A model generated the notes under the pieces. The model was given only the letters and a program-made list of their open reading frames with translations, ran no database searches and was not told where the DNA came from. DNA of 64,000 nt from Perca fluviatilis (lineage: Eukaryota > Chordata > Actinopteri > Perciformes > Percidae): positions 11,220,340 to 11,284,339 of the forward strand of contig NC_053128.1 of NCBI RefSeq assembly GCF_010015445.1. The letters are read 5' to 3'. The position numbers were made by a program, and so were the translations under genes. Numbering within the stretch: the stretch's first letter is position 1; each line of letters begins with the position of its first letter. Positions 1-13,260 of the stretch are shown here, piece by piece.

Positions 1-424
1 GAGGACATTCGATTGGTACATCCAGTACAGTCTGCTTGCGGGTGTCAGATTCTGCACTGAATTGACACATGTGATTATATGTCCTGTGCCACCCGCTGGC
101 TTCGACATAATGCTGCAATATGTTAAAGGTGATAAATTAATACTTCCTTAAAAGGGTGTTAGCTGTAAAGAGCCGAGGTTGTAGCTACAAGTTTTTATAT
201 ATGGAGATTAGCTGCATTGATAAATGGATGCGCTCTAAATCTAATGCTAAGAGTGAGATAAATGGACATCTTTTTATAATCTTATGAAAAGATTGTGGAA
301 AGCACACACATTTATGAAAGAAGTAGTGTTTTGGTTCGGTTTCATAAAAACACACAGAACAATAAACCATGTTTTCTGGAAGCTACGGCTACAACTAACC
401 TGTACTGTCCTTATAGCTTTATCT

Positions 425-725
425 GCCCATAATCTTTCCATTAATCTTAATTCAAAAAGTCTTACAAAATGGCAATAAAATGGTCATCACAAGTTCCCAG
501 AGCCCACGGCGACTCCTTCAGAGTGCTTGCAATTGTCTGAGGCACAGTCTAAAACTCAAAGATATTCAATTAACAATAACAAAAAAGATAGAAATGCAAA
601 ACATGTTTATTTTTGAGAAGCTAGAAGCAGCAAATCCTTTGATTTAAACTAAAAAGAAAGACTAAATATTGCCGTCTTTTAATTTTCTGTCCACCAACTA
701 ATCGATCAATCTTTTCATCCCTGTT
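425..725 (+). repeat. hAT-like interspersed repeat fragment (AATCGAT family)
   Basis: The segment carries ACAAGTTCCCAGAGCCCA (from about 490), then AAAACTCAAAGATATTCA, GAGAAGCTAGAAGCAGCAAA and an end with CCAACTAATCGATCAAT. The same order of motifs occurs at 29490-29735. As I recall, it belongs to a common fish non-autonomous hAT-type repeat with ends rich in TAATCGATTA. No intact ends or target duplication are visible, so this is an old, eroded copy. Confidence 0.55.
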
Positions 726-1554
726 TTATACTATGCCCACTGGCTACAACCACTAAAATAAGGAGTCATTTACTACATTAATATATAGAGGCCAATCAGC
801 AAATCCCATAATAAATAGAATACAATGGAAGCTTGAGATGAAGGGCAACAATCAGCCCAAGTGTCTCATTTTAACAAAACAAGAATAATTAGATATAATC
901 TCACCAGTTGGCTTTGATTAGGTGTCTGTCTCAATCAATCAAACTTGATTTCTGTGGCACATTTCATACAAATCAATGGAACACAATGTGCTTCGTACAA
1001 AAGCGGCATAGAAACTTTGTGCAATTATACAGAGTAAAATATATGCTCAACTCTAATTTATTTTAATAGAAAGAACAACCCTGGCGGCAGAACAGGCCTT
1101 TTAAACTATTAGTATGCTATGACAACACACATGGTGATGAAAAAGAAAGAAAGGAGTCGTCCCTCGAGCGAACAGAGGAGAAAAGGGGAAGAAGAAGAGC
1201 AGAGACAGTGGAGGCCTCTGCTTAAGACGCGCTTAGCTCGATTCAGAGTCAGAGCACAGACTTTGCTCATAAAGACACTTCAAAAGCAGACATCAAATCC
1301 TGGTGCACCACCCTCATGTGGAACTTCAGTTGCTTTCCACTTCAAGGGCACCTTTTTTTAACACGGAGAAAGTTATCTTCAACAGAATTCTTTTAAAACG
1401 CCCTTACAGAATTCCTTTATAATGCTTTCCATTATGCAGTGGCACAACATGGCCAGCAATAGAACGCTGTACTCTTACTGTTACACGTCTTATACCGCAA
1501 AACGGTTATCACTCACTGAACCGCGATGCATTTGTGTAACCTTAATTTCAGAAT

Positions 1555-1690
1555 CACAAAAGGATTTATTGCCAAGTAAGTAGCACTTACAACGAATTTG
1601 CATTGGTTGTTGGTGCATACGTCAACATATTAAAAGGTCAATATAAAATAAACAATAAATACAGAAACAAATAACACATACATAGAACTA
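1555..1690 (-). repeat. possible antisense LINE/SINE 3' fragment
   Basis: The segment beginning CAAAAGGATTTATTGCCAAG and continuing with AACGAATTTGCATTGGTTGT resembles, in antisense, the 3' part of an abundant fish retroposon that ends in CTTGGCAATAAATCC. The assignment is from memory; family and full extent are unknown. Confidence 0.35.
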
Positions 1691-3068
1691 ATATAATATT
1701 AAGAAAAAAAGAGGCTGTATGGATTAGTGCAGGATGAGCAAGAGCCAGAAGGTGTGACTGGACGAGATACAAATCTTGTGTTGACACCTAACCAGCTGCC
1801 TCCTGAGCGGTGAGGACTGGGATCAGGTCATGATGTCACCTAATGATAACCCCCGTGTCACCTTTCAACCTCTTGACACCCGTTGACAATCACTTCCTCC
1901 TAAAAGCAAACTTATCTCAGCGGTGCTGCAAAGAATGTCTGAAGCAGAACTTTCTTCTCCTCCCCGTGGTGCGAGTGTGTGAGTCTTATCTGGACACGTA
2001 TCAGCAGAGATTGGGGATCGGGTTTCCAGATGGGGTGGGGTGTTAATGGGGCTGCTCTTCTGCGGCCCTCGGGGTACATTCACAGTAAGACACCCTTTGG
2101 GATCGGTTACCGCACTGTTACGAGTTCGAAAGACACCTGTTTGACTCGCATAGTTCACAAACGTGAACAGATGTAACAGGCACGTGGGTGAGAGCACGCA
2201 CAATACACACAATAGTTCAGACTGCATTTCAGTTATTTGCAGATGAATCTAGGGGTCGTCTGCAAATAGGGCCGACTATAAATTAAGTCACACTCAAGGT
2301 AAGGAAACAGGAAGGAAAGATGGATAGATGGACTACAACATGAGACTTGAAGGGGTCCTGTGGAGTTTTCTTTTATACAAACAAAAGTTATGTTCACATG
2401 CGCAAGATAAACTAACCAGGCACCCACTCATAGAAAAACAGCTCCGTAGTGGTCAAAAACTCCACAGGAAACCTTTAACAATCCACATCTCTACCTACTC
2501 CTCACATCCATGGAATAACTGTCCAAAACGACAATTTTGTAGCCCTAACATTTTTCATAAAGTTTCAATATAGTCTCCTACTGCTTTTATTTGCTGTTGG
2601 ACTGCTGCCTTTTCAGCACAGACTTTGACTTTTTTACTCATCCAGATGTAATTTTAACTGCACCTTTTCTTAAAAACATGTTTATGGTTGTCCTCAAAGT
2701 CAGTGTTAATCATTGTGATGTGGAAAATTATCCCCATTGGACGACATAGTCTTGACATAAAGTGAAATTAATCCTCAAATGTTTATAGTCATAGTTTGCC
2801 AAAATAAGAATAGCTAAACTGTGATTATGCCAGCACAATAAAGTATACTTCACAGATATCTCATCAATAATGACTTTATTGATGGTCATCACTCAGATCA
2901 GTGATAGGCTTATGTACCAGTTTTAATTAAAAATAACTTTTAGTGAGCTCACAATTATAACTGCCGGCTCAATAACTGAAGTTAGGCTGACTCAAAGGAA
3001 GAAAAAAAATCTACAGAATATTTATGATGGCTTTGTACATTACAACAAACCATCAAGTCTGTCTTTTC

Positions 3069-3252
3069 GGGGCGGCCTCTAGCTCCCAGTAAGAGCGTTT
3101 GTCCCATGTTGGCTGAGTTCTGCAGCGGTGCGGGTTCGAGTCCGACCTGCTACCCTTTGCTGCGTGTCCTCGCCCATCTCTTTCCCCCTTTCATGTCTAT
3201 CCACTGTCTCTACTAAAGGGAAAAGCCCCAAAAAATAATCATAAAAAAAAAG
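3069..3252 (+). mobile_element. tRNA-derived SINE with intact target duplication
   Basis: A tRNA-like head has an A-box-like TAGCTCCCAGTAAGAGCG near 3080 and a good RNA polymerase III B box, GGTTCGAGTCC, at 3133-3143. The body continues to an A-rich tail ending at about 3252. It is flanked by perfect 12-bp direct repeats GTCTGTCTTTTC at 3057-3068 and 3253-3264, as left by LINE-driven insertion. It is not a tRNA gene: it lacks a foldable acceptor stem and carries a long non-tRNA body. Confidence 0.85.
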
Positions 3253-3382
3253 GTCTGTCTTTTCAATGTTATTACATCAGGCCAGTTTCTGGTCTTGATT
3301 CTGTGCAGTCTGGTTTAATTCAAGATTGCTGGTAGAGGCTATAATAAAATAGAAAAGGATCCTTCCCTCACAACCTGGCAAC

Positions 3383-4672
3383 TAGGCGTGTGCAAAAAAA
3401 AAAAAAAATCGATTCGAATTCGAATTGAGATTCAAGCTTGACCGATTCAAAATCGATTCATAGAATTGCAAAAATCGATTCATATTTTTTTAACTTTTCC
3501 TTTTGACACCATTGTCCTGAAATGACATTATCTCGCCATTCCCATAGATGGCGCTGCGTCGAATTCACACTGACGCCTGGGCACTTTTGTCATAATCAGA
3601 AGAAGAACGAGTGCAGCGGAGGTAGTTTAGTCGGCGCAAACAATGGCAAACCTCACAGAAAGAATTATTCAACCGGCTCCATCCTCATGGAAGGCGAGAG
3701 TTTGGACACATTTCGGCTTTTAGAACCTCGAGGGGACGACGATAGGAATCATGCTATATGCAGGCTTTGCAAAGCGAAAGTTAAGTATTTTGCAAACACC
3801 AGAAACTTGAGAAGTCACATGGTACGCCGTCACCCGGAGATTAACATTAAAGACGTGGACAAACGACAACCTAAAGTACCTCCTCCTAACGTGCCAGTCA
3901 ACCAACGCACTCTTTCAATGCTCTAAACTCCCACCGTTGCGTCAGAGAGTGTTCTCAACTGCCGGAGACATCGTAACTGCACAGCGGAGCATGCTCACTC
4001 CAAAACCCATAGACCAGCTTCTGTTTCTGCAAAAGAATGTACAGATTCCAGCCAGTGGAACTAGTCAGTCAGTCAGTTACTCACTCACACTATGTGATTC
4101 TGACACATCACAAAAGTTCTGTTGAATGGACTGTAGTTGCCACAGTTCTAAAGAGAAAGGGCCTAATTTTAGGAAGTTCAACGTGCCCAGTCGAGTTCAC
4201 ATTTCAACAGTCAACCTGGTAGCTGAAGTACTCCTTAAACCACATTTAGCAGTATTTTTTGTTTGATCTGAGTACAGCACTTTAAAGCTAAATGTAAAAG
4301 CTCTTTTTTATTTTTATACTTTTTTATACTTTAGTTTTATACTTGAATTAAAATGTATTTGAAAGCTGGCCAAAGCTTGGCATATTTGCTTTTATTTTTG
4401 CGTATATTTTTTATTTCTTTTTAGTTGCAAAAGTTTTTATTTTTGTATGAAGAACATATAAAGTAATATCAAACTACATTTAATTTGTTGTGTTTCTTTT
4501 CTTTTAAATTGTATGTCTACTGCAATCACATGGGAAAAGTAACTACATTTACACACTGAATCGTTTTTTTTGAATCTAGAATAGTTTTTGAATTGAAAAT
4601 CGATATTGAATCGAAATTGTGAGCCTACAAATCGGAATCGAATCGTGACATTTTCTGAATCGTACACCCCTA
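3383..4672 (+). mobile_element. hAT transposon, internally deleted, BED-finger type
   Basis: The element has ends TAGGCGTGTGC... and ...GTACACCCCTA and is flanked by perfect 8-bp duplications CTGGCAAC at 3375-3382 and 4673-4680, the hAT signature. Both subterminal regions are full of ATCGATT/GATTCGAATT motifs in opposite orientation. It is 1290 bp long, too short for a full hAT transposase. The remnant coding region keeps a BED zinc finger and a C-terminal dimerisation segment only. A 265-bp relative lies inverted at 17925-18189. Confidence 0.9.
3522..4125 (+). pseudogene. hAT transposase remnant (BED finger plus C-terminal piece)
   Basis: The first open frame (3522-3926, 134 residues) contains a BED-type zinc finger, C80-x2-C83-x15-H99-x4-H104, preceded by a run of acidic residues (GDDD). 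BED fingers bind transposon ends. A second frame just downstream (from about 3930) reads RVFSTAGDIVTAQRSMLTP, which resembles the C-terminal dimerisation region of ZBED/hAT transposases. The several hundred residues of catalytic RNase H-like core between them are missing, and the two pieces are in different frames. It cannot encode an active transposase; mobility would require an enzyme from elsewhere. Confidence 0.8.
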
Positions 4673-4680
4673 CTGGCAAC

Positions 4681-7600
4681 CCACAATTCATGCATTCTAA
4701 TGGCTTATTAATGATGTGCAAGTGAATACAACTATGACTTATTAACCATTAACAAAGTGGTAGTGTTTAGTGACAACATATAAATCCTTCCGAGGTCTGC
4801 CTTTACTGTCACTCAGCTCTGATAAAACACTCTCTCTTCTCTCTCCCGGTGGATAGAATTCAGTAGAAGCAGACATTATTCTAGACAGCTCGGAGGTTTC
4901 TAACACTCACCCCATGCTGTGCCACAACAGATAAAATGAATCATCGCAAGTACTGCTGGTGCTTGAGTGTGTGTTTTGACAGAAACTTTTGTTACAGTGA
5001 AAAAAGGATATTAAGACTATCAGCAAGCCTTGCAGCGGTGGAGTGGGAATATACAGAGTGACTTTCAGCTGTTGTCTCACCTCAGCTTGGCTATATCTGT
5101 GTGTGTGCGTTTCTTTATACGTTTGTGTTGACCCCGCCAAGTGTTTATGGCATCCATGGGAGTGTGTGTGCGCACAGAGGGGTTGGGTCCGCGGCATGCA
5201 TATGTGTATTTTTAATTTGTCAGGTGTGCGTGTCTGCATGCATGCGTCTCTGGATTTCATGTGTGCATGTGTGTTCTGTCGGCATGCATGCCTAGAACTG
5301 TGTCCTTTTGGCGTTGTGTTTGGGTGGATGGGCTTAAGGGCTGTTTTTATAGGAAACAGTGCTGCATTGCACTGCCTACCACTGACAGGGCAGCTCTTAC
5401 AACCCTGGAGTCACTCTCCTCTCACAACAGTCTTCTCCAACAGTCTTTTATCTCCTCCTAACTATAGACCGTCTTCATAGAGTCTTTGAGTTGTGACAAG
5501 CTTCTCCCGCTTTCCTTTGCTCTTTTCATAAATAAATCACACGTTTTACTTTCCACAAGTGCTTGGGTTGGTATAAAACAAACTCTGATGCATTTGCCCG
5601 TTTGGTTCGGTTCGTTTTGGGCTGGTGTGAAAGCTGTCGATCAAACTCTGGTGTTGACTAAACAAAAAAAAAAAAATGACAACCTGATTTTTTTTGTTCA
5701 GCTTCCAAGCTTTTGAGGTGTGAAGGGAAAACAGATAAATGGCAGGATTTGAATAGAGTGTATATGTGATTTTAGCATACACTCAATGGTAAACTACTTT
5801 TAAATCTGTCTTCTGACTGAAATGTCAAGAGATTGATCTGCCAAAATGTGTAAGTGACTTTTATCGTTTATGGAAATCATTTAGTAACCCTAACGTGTAT
5901 GTGCATAACCACATGAATTAGATTTTCCCTGATCAATCGGAAAGTGAAAAGGTGTGTTGTTATCTGTGTATAATGGCTGTGACGTGTGATTGGTACACAG
6001 TAGCTGTCTCCTCTATCTCTACAATAATATCACGTTTCTACCTGCTTGATATTACTGTATTCATAAAATGAGGTTGACTTGCAGTCTTGACTAATAATCA
6101 GTTATTTCTTTGTGAGCTCTTTGTAAAACCGGAGAACATAAATACACACATACAATGATGCATGACCGGATGTCAGTCACCAGAATTTGACTCCCCCCTG
6201 TGGGTCCATGTAGCGATGTTGATCACGGTCGCCAAAACTGTCCAATCATTGAGTTAGCTGTCAGTCTGTATAACTTCATGTCTAAAGCTATCGGTTTATT
6301 TAAAGAAAGAGAAATAGACTTAAAAACATGCAGTACAAGTGTACATTGTCTTATTACACAATGATGCAGTGTCTGATGATCATCACCACACTATTCTGGC
6401 TCTAATAACAATTTGCATAATTAACTGCACATTATCACTTTGGCACCATGCATATTTAATGAGTACTAGACTTTAAGACATGGCACTTCCATTCTAATCA
6501 AGGAGTAATCCACAATGAGCCACGCACTTACAAAATAAATACTGCATAATGCAAAGTGCATATTGTTTTGCTAAGGTTTGTGGCACAGAGTGGAACATCT
6601 TATACCGCAGCCATGTGATGATGGTGATAAACTATTCAAATTAAAATCTTTAGTTTTAGCACTGTTTTTGTCAACTTGATAATAAATATTACCACTTTTA
6701 AAAGGTTAAAGTAGCTTTTCTATTAGTTGATTGGAGCAAATTTACAGATATGCATATTCATTTCTAAGTCATGCAGCTTCTAAATTACAACTGTACGGTT
6801 ATCTTAAACAACACACATCACAGGATTGAGAGAAAAGTTTAATAAATGACTTTTCAGACATTGTGAATGACTGTACTTTCAGTCCGTCAATCATGTGCAC
6901 ACATAACCTGTCTCCCCAAATGTACTTTGTGTACATTTGTCTGCAGTGTGCATCCATCTGGTTTAGTGTGCAGTTAAAACAGGGTATGAAAACGTACAGG
7001 TTTGAATTTATAGTGTCAAACGCTGCCACGTCGGAGGACCCGGATTATAAAGTCAGTTTGTAGGTCATCTGTCTGTCATTCAGTGATTCATTGACAAGTG
7101 TTTCCATTGTCCATTAGCAAGTCATCCAGCAATTAACTGACCACCCAATTCCTGGGTCACATAAGCCATTAGTATTTTTCATTTCCCAACTGTTAATCAA
7201 CCTGTGAGTATTCCACTGGTATGTCCTCCAGCAGGTACAAGATTGTTGATTGTCCAACATATCACTTAGTGATGGATCAAGAAGTATTTTCAGAGTCAAA
7301 ACAAGAGCCATTCAGTGATAAACGATTGAGTGTGTCCATTATCATCAAGTCATTCTTCATACTAGCGTCGTCTAGTATGCTACACGGAAATCAACTGAGT
7401 GGTATATCTTTTGTCAAATGGCACGCAATCCAGCAGTAATTGACATTTAGATTGATTACATCCTGCAAGTTATTCAGTTGTATTTCCATTGTCTACCATC
7501 CAGCAGATAACGGACTGATAAATCCACTAGCCAGTCGCCAGTCGCTTTTTACATACTAATGTTTTTACTTGTTCATTACAACGACTACATTGATTAGCTC

Positions 7601-10374
7601 TTCAAACAAGAAGTGGGGCTGATTAACACCAATACAGGCAGAATATAGTTTTACGGAAAACTTTGGTCTTTCATCTTACTGATCTGTTTTTATGTTCTTT
7701 GGATGAAAACGGTCAGAATGTTGTTAACAGTTTATCTATTATTGTTCAGACATGATTTTTATCTTCATGTGATACAGCAAATATTTCAAAAATGCAGTTT
7801 GACCCATGTTTGCATCTTTACTCCTGTCTTTATATGCTATACATTGTGTTGTGAAATGTCTATAACCACTTTCTGTGCACAGCTACAGCTTTTACAGGTG
7901 TGTGAAAAGTAGAATTCTTTAGTTAGTGGCATTACACCCCACAGACATGCCACTGCGTACATGTCTGTCCACAGACAGTGTTGGATTGCTGTAAGATCAC
8001 ACCACCAGATGCAATTAAAGCCCTATAGGGATTATTTGAAGCTTTAAAATAAATGTGCGCCCCCTGAGGCATTCAAACCGCAACGTCTAGAGCCGGCATT
8101 AGGGGGCTGCTCTCTGAAACTTAAACCTAATGTTACAGTTTCTATCCCTTATACCTGCCACCTCCTAAATGCCTCGTCTCCTGTGTGGCCCAACACAAGT
8201 CAGAACACACAGACAGGCCCCGACGCTATCGCACTGCATGTCACTTCTCAAATCATGGCCTACGGTCTGTTAGAACAAAAAACGGCAGTCGCAAAGGAAT
8301 GCCAATGGAAAGTACCTGTGCTATGACAGCTACATGGTGAATTCTTCACAATTTGCATTTCGACCGCAGTAATTCTTCAACTAACCACCCTGTTGCAAGG
8401 AAAATCATGTTCTCATTCACTGATTGCTGTGCTTTCACCATTTCAACAAAACAACACTTCCTGCATATGTTTCAGAATAAAAGCTTTCCAAGGAAGGCAA
8501 AGGAAATGTGCTCCCTGAACTGCTGGAACAGTTTTAATATGAACCAGATGCCGGATATTTGCATTAATAGCAGCAACAGCTGATTAAGAAAGGGGAAACT
8601 TCTAAAATATGATAAAGTCTGCTTATGTAACAGGAGACAATTCAAAAGAATAGAGAGGTTTTCTCTTCATTAAACTAAGAGCTAAGTAAGTGTGTACTAA
8701 ACGTCTAGTGAAACAACTTGATTAATTATACACATTAGTTACACTTCGTTGAACTACCATTGCTGGGGGGGGTGGGGGGCGGCTTCTAATTGCTACCTGG
8801 AGACAGCTTTGCCTAAAAAAAAAAAAAAAAAAGAAATCTTCTCCCCCATCCATTTGAGGGTTGATTGACGTTAGAGAGCTTTAACTGTTCTCCTGGGACC
8901 CTACACACAGCCCCTTTGTGGGGCCATTAGAGCCATGCAACCATGATGTCATGCAGAGTGACTACAGCGAGGTCCATCAAAGACCGGAGCCGCGGCATGG
9001 ACCGTTATTACTCCCACACAGGAAGGGGCCGAGGTTCTCTCTCCCCCCCTTTCTTTCTCTCGGGTGTGTTGTGCTTCAGTCTCCTAGCGACCCCTCGCCT
9101 CAAAACGTCGTACCCAAAACTGGCGGATGACATCACCACTGTCGCTCATTTATAACTTATTAAGCGCGTGTTCCATTTCTTGTAAAACATTTACACCTTT
9201 TTCAAATTAGTGTGTCTTCTGTGTTCGACTCCAGAAACACACAATCGTTTTATGTATTTCTAGAAGTGTTGAGGGACACTGGAGGCCTGTTGTTGGTTAA
9301 GGATTCTCAGCAAGGTTTCAGTGGGAGAGCGTGGAAGCCAGAGGGGTACAGACTGAGGGAGCCGGCAGTGGTATGATGATAAAGAACCCCTTTTTTCTGC
9401 AAAAAAATAAAAAATAACAGCCAGACAACACTCTCCATTGTCACTGGAAGTGTAAGATGTGTTCCAACCCTGCGTATAATCCCTTCCAGCTGCTTGGAGA
9501 GTTGTGGTGTCTCTAATCCAGAGATGGTCTGTATCCTGAGTGAGTTCAAGCCCACAGACACAACCACTGATGGGTCTGATCCTATTGGGCATTGCTGTGG
9601 CCTGGCAACGCCCCCTGACCAGATACCCGGGGAAGATGTCTCGCCATATTTCCTCTCATACAGCGCCGGAAACAAAGAGACGGCATGTCTAATAACGGCA
9701 AAACCACCAAGCGATAGACAAAGTATGCATTTTGCATTGCCAGCAAACCATTCATGTAAAATATATGTCTGAGTGTGGGCCACCTCAGAACAATGCAGAT
9801 GGTTTTCTTTTTTTCTTCAACAATATACACAGCAGATAGCCAGGATGCACAGAATAGACGCGACAAAACGCGAGACGTATGCAACCACAGTATGTCAGCG
9901 TGTCTGGATGTTCGGGACACAGCTCAAGGGGAAGTACCGTTGCTTGAGATGTAAGAATTGGCTGATGATAAAGGACCGTCTCTCTCTTTACATGTGGTTT
10001 GGCTGTCGGAGGGTGCAGCATCCCAGTAAGAATGGGAGTTTTGTTCATCCCGTCTTCTGTTCTCATCAGGTTGTCATTTGCGTCTTTGATGTAGGGGATA
10101 GTTTAGGCTCATTGGTTTTGGTTTTGACCAATATTCATTGGAAATCACGCAGGGTTTTAATAAGAACCAGAGTGGTTTAAGGAGATTTCCACCTGGATTT
10201 TTATATTGTCATCCCTCTGAAAGTTGTGTTTCCTGCTAAAAGAAGACACTGATGATTGTAGTTCATGGTAAATAAGTTGTGATGAGAACGGCTTAGAAAA
10301 TCAATAAGAAAGTAAAACAGAAATATAAGGTACCAGTAAGTGAGTTTACAGTGTGTCCATGCCCAGTTTGTGTT

Positions 10375-10376
<2 letters not shown>
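4681..10376. other. non-coding stretch
   Basis: I see no gene. About 5090-5300 is rich in alternating purine-pyrimidine (TGTGTG, GCATGC). A degenerate repeat may be present at 7060-7530. A G-rich run followed by poly-A lies at 8760-8835. Open frames in the track region are not related to known proteins that I recognise. Confidence 0.4.
7060..7530. repeat. possible very degenerate tandem repeat
   Basis: Short motifs recur: TCCATTGTCCA, TCATCCAGCA, TCCTCCAGCAGG, CAATCCAGCAGTAATTGAC, TCCATTGTCTACCATCCAGC, TGTCCATTATCATCAAGTCA. Spacing is irregular and I cannot define a unit. It may be an old, diverged minisatellite or chance. Confidence 0.3.

Positions 10377-10450
<74 letters not shown>
10377..10450 (+). 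repeat. (GT)n microsatellite
   Basis: An uninterrupted GT dinucleotide run of about 74 bases, typical of fish genomes and likely to vary in length between individuals. Confidence 0.98.
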
Positions 10451-10452
<2 letters not shown>

Positions 10453-13069
10453 GTATAGGCGGAGGGTCTTGTACTGGCCTCTGGGTGGTTAAGTAGGGAG
10501 GAGGCTGGGCTGTGACCCCGTTCCAGTCAACTGCTCATGAAAACAGCGAGTCAGCCGAGTGCTAAAAACAAGTGGCATACGCCGTCTGACTCAAATCACG
10601 TCTCATCACAAGTGCCGCGCCTCACGACCACAGGGCCCCGACACCATCTTTAACCTCTGAGCCGCGCTACTCACATCAAACTGCCGTCCTCCGCCCTCAC
10701 TGAGCAACAGGCTGCAGCTGCTGCAGTCTCACTTATGCAAACGTTCACGGCTACTGGCTCAAATGCTCAAGATTTTGGGTGATGGGTTTGAAATGCTTCA
10801 ACACTGGCACTTGAGTTTTGGTGGAAAAAAACCCATTACAAAACCTTTTTCACGCCTTACTTTTGGTGTTAAAAACAAGTTTTGAATTTTTTTTTTTTTT
10901 TTAAATCCCCATATTCAGCATTTATAAGGTTTAGAACACTATAAAATAGTAGTATGCAGGTACAGTTTGTTTCAACCGGTTTGTCAACAAATATACTGTA
11001 ACTCTTGTAGGCATAATATACAATATAGTAAAACATAAAATATTAAATATGTTCTCATAGGAAAAGTTATAATTGTTGACAAATAGTTTACATTAATAAA
11101 CACTTAAAATTGTATATCTGCTTACAACTACTACCATTCATTACATGTTTGTACTGCTTATAGCTAAATAATTAAAACAAAGTCAGCCAAATGACTCCAT
11201 TACATCAGTTATAAGACAAGAAGCAAAACTAAAACATCCAAAAGAAATACAGTCTTAAATCTCAGAAATTATAATTAAAATCAGGAAGTAAACAATATTA
11301 CAATTCTGACCGGGCAATGCCAACTTTCGGTACTTGCAATACTTCATAAAGTCATAACTGGTTCTCATGCCCTTAAATGGGATTTTGAAGAATGAGAGAT
11401 ACTGCTTTACCACACACACTGGCATCTCGAAAACGGCGGTAAGCCTCAAGGAAGAGGGTGGTGCTCCGTTCCCCACCCCCACCCTTACCAGTCCATACTA
11501 TAACCCCTTGATGTAAACATGGGTTTGTAGAAAATCATGTTTGTAGGTTTCAAATGGAAGATGTCATTTGGGTATTGATACTGAAATTCAATTATCATAT
11601 CGGAACTAGTATCGTTTTTCGATACCTCGCCCTGACATCCATATGCTCAGCTTGCCACCTCAAAGAATGAAACGTGGACAGCACAAATTGCAAAAGAAAA
11701 AGCGTTGCCAATCGACATTTTTTGCAGCCATTTACCCTTATATCAGCCATTTCAGCAAGTTCAAAAGAGTGCAGCATCGTTAAAGACTAGAAAGCAGACA
11801 CGACCCGTTACACAAGGCAAACACGCGCTGTAATTACTGTACATACAGTATTAAAACGGTCACCAGACAGAACAGCTGTTACCTGCTCTTTATAGCGGTT
11901 AAAAACGGCAGGATTGGCCAAGCGGCAGAAAGCATAAGAACACCTAAAGCACATGATCCTTTTTTATGATTATTAATACATATTTACATGCTAAATATGT
12001 ACACAATCAGAAAGGATCACTGAAGCTTCTGGTATAGATTCATTCAAATGAGGCAGACCGAGACAGACAATCATCTGTAACGTTTGCTACCTAAACACTC
12101 AACCTGCATACAAAGTATGCCGCCCGGGGACAGAAACAGCCGCAGAGATGAAAGTGTTGGAATTAAAAAGCGTAGAAGAATCAGCAGGAGAGGGGTGGGG
12201 AGGAAGAAGAGAGGCTTTCTAGCAAGGAAAGATTCTGGCCGCTTTCTGAAAGTGCCCCTAATCCACCCTTAACTCCATTACATGTGGGACACTTCGGCGA
12301 TAAGCCCAACAATAGCGGAGAGAGCCCATCCCAAATAGCATTGCATTGCCGACACACTTTAACACAATTATTCACAAACACAGAAAAGGGCAGCCACTGC
12401 ATTTTGGGGGGGGGGGGGGGGGACTATTTCAATTTCAGATATGGCTTCAGAAAGAAACTGGGCCAATGCAGGCTTTGATGTCTTAATTGTGTGTGCGTGT
12501 GTTTTTTTTTTCTTTTCATTAATACCAAAGAAACTGAGGCTTATTGATGGAATATAAAAAGACAGCGACCAAGAGACAGGAAATGGAGATGGTGTGAAAG
12601 AGACAAGGAATAAGAAAACAAGAAAGGGAAAAATTAAAAAAAGAAGACAGCCAGAGAGAAGGAGAATGAAGGGAAAAGAGAAGGAAGCAAAATAAGGTGG
12701 GAGAGAGTGACAAATAGGCCTCACATATAAAAGAACGAGTGACAGAGCAAAGTACAGTTGAATGGGCCTTGATTAACTGTGGCATGGGGTCAAAGCAGGG
12801 CCTCTGTCTGCTGGGGCCTGGCTTGTGTGTGTGTGTGTGTGTGCGCGCAACTGTAAGAGACTGTAATTTGCACTTCTGAGACATGTGAATGCAGTTTGTA
12901 AGACACAATACATAACTTTTTCTCTGGTTAGTTTATAGGGCAGCCGTAGTTTTGTGTGCACAGCAAAACCTCATGAAACCATGTTGGAGGCTGCTCAACA
13001 TGAAACTTACTGGTTTCTGAAAGACAAACATGCTTATTCACTCATTTGGCCGAAAGGTTGAATAAGAAG
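10451..13069. other. non-coding stretch
   Basis: No gene recognised. It contains poly-T near 10890, an A/T-rich part about 10920-11300, a short TATCG-rich piece (about 11570-11630) resembling a transposon end fragment, a pure G run of about 19 bases at 12404-12422, and a short GT tract at 12823-12846. Confidence 0.4.
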
Positions 13070-13260
13070 ATCAATAGCGCTCTCAGGTGTGTCTGTTTAA
13101 TATGAGGCTACAGCTCGGAGATGGTTAGCTTAGCATAAAGAGTGGAAGCGGGGGAACGGCTAGCCTAGCACTGTCCAAAGGTTAAAAGAGAAAGAAAACG
13201 TCACCTACAGCACCTCTAAAACTCTCTGATTAACAAGTTATATAGTGTGTTGTAAATATG
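13070..13260 (+). repeat. interspersed repeat fragment
   Basis: Contains ATGGTTAGCTTAGCATAAAG, then GCTAGCCTAGCACTGTCCAA and AGCACCTCTAAAACTCTCTG followed by TTAACAAGTTATATAGTGTG. I recall this order of motifs from an abundant fish non-autonomous repeat. No ends or target duplication are visible. It lies in the intron just downstream (gene sense) of the rxra exon. Confidence 0.5.

Larger units (their letters stand above)
1..3056. other. non-coding stretch, downstream side of the rxra exon
   Basis: No gene was recognised. On gene orientation this should be rxra intron 2 or beyond. It contains a hAT-like repeat fragment (about 425-725) and an antisense retroposon-like piece (about 1555-1690), both listed separately. 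Open frames here are short and show no protein family. Confidence 0.4.

Noticed and set aside
3069..3160. Possible tRNA gene
   Set aside because: A and B boxes are present, but the sequence is the head of a SINE with its own body, A-rich tail and target duplication, and no cloverleaf is evident.
5043..5480. 145-residue Cys-rich open frame
   Set aside because: It follows a degenerate TGTG/GCATGC-rich stretch, overlaps other frames, and has no signal, domain or splice context that I can defend.
12368..12908. Ser/Phe/Leu-rich open frames on the minus strand
   Set aside because: Translations of a purine-rich stretch and a GT tract; no domain.
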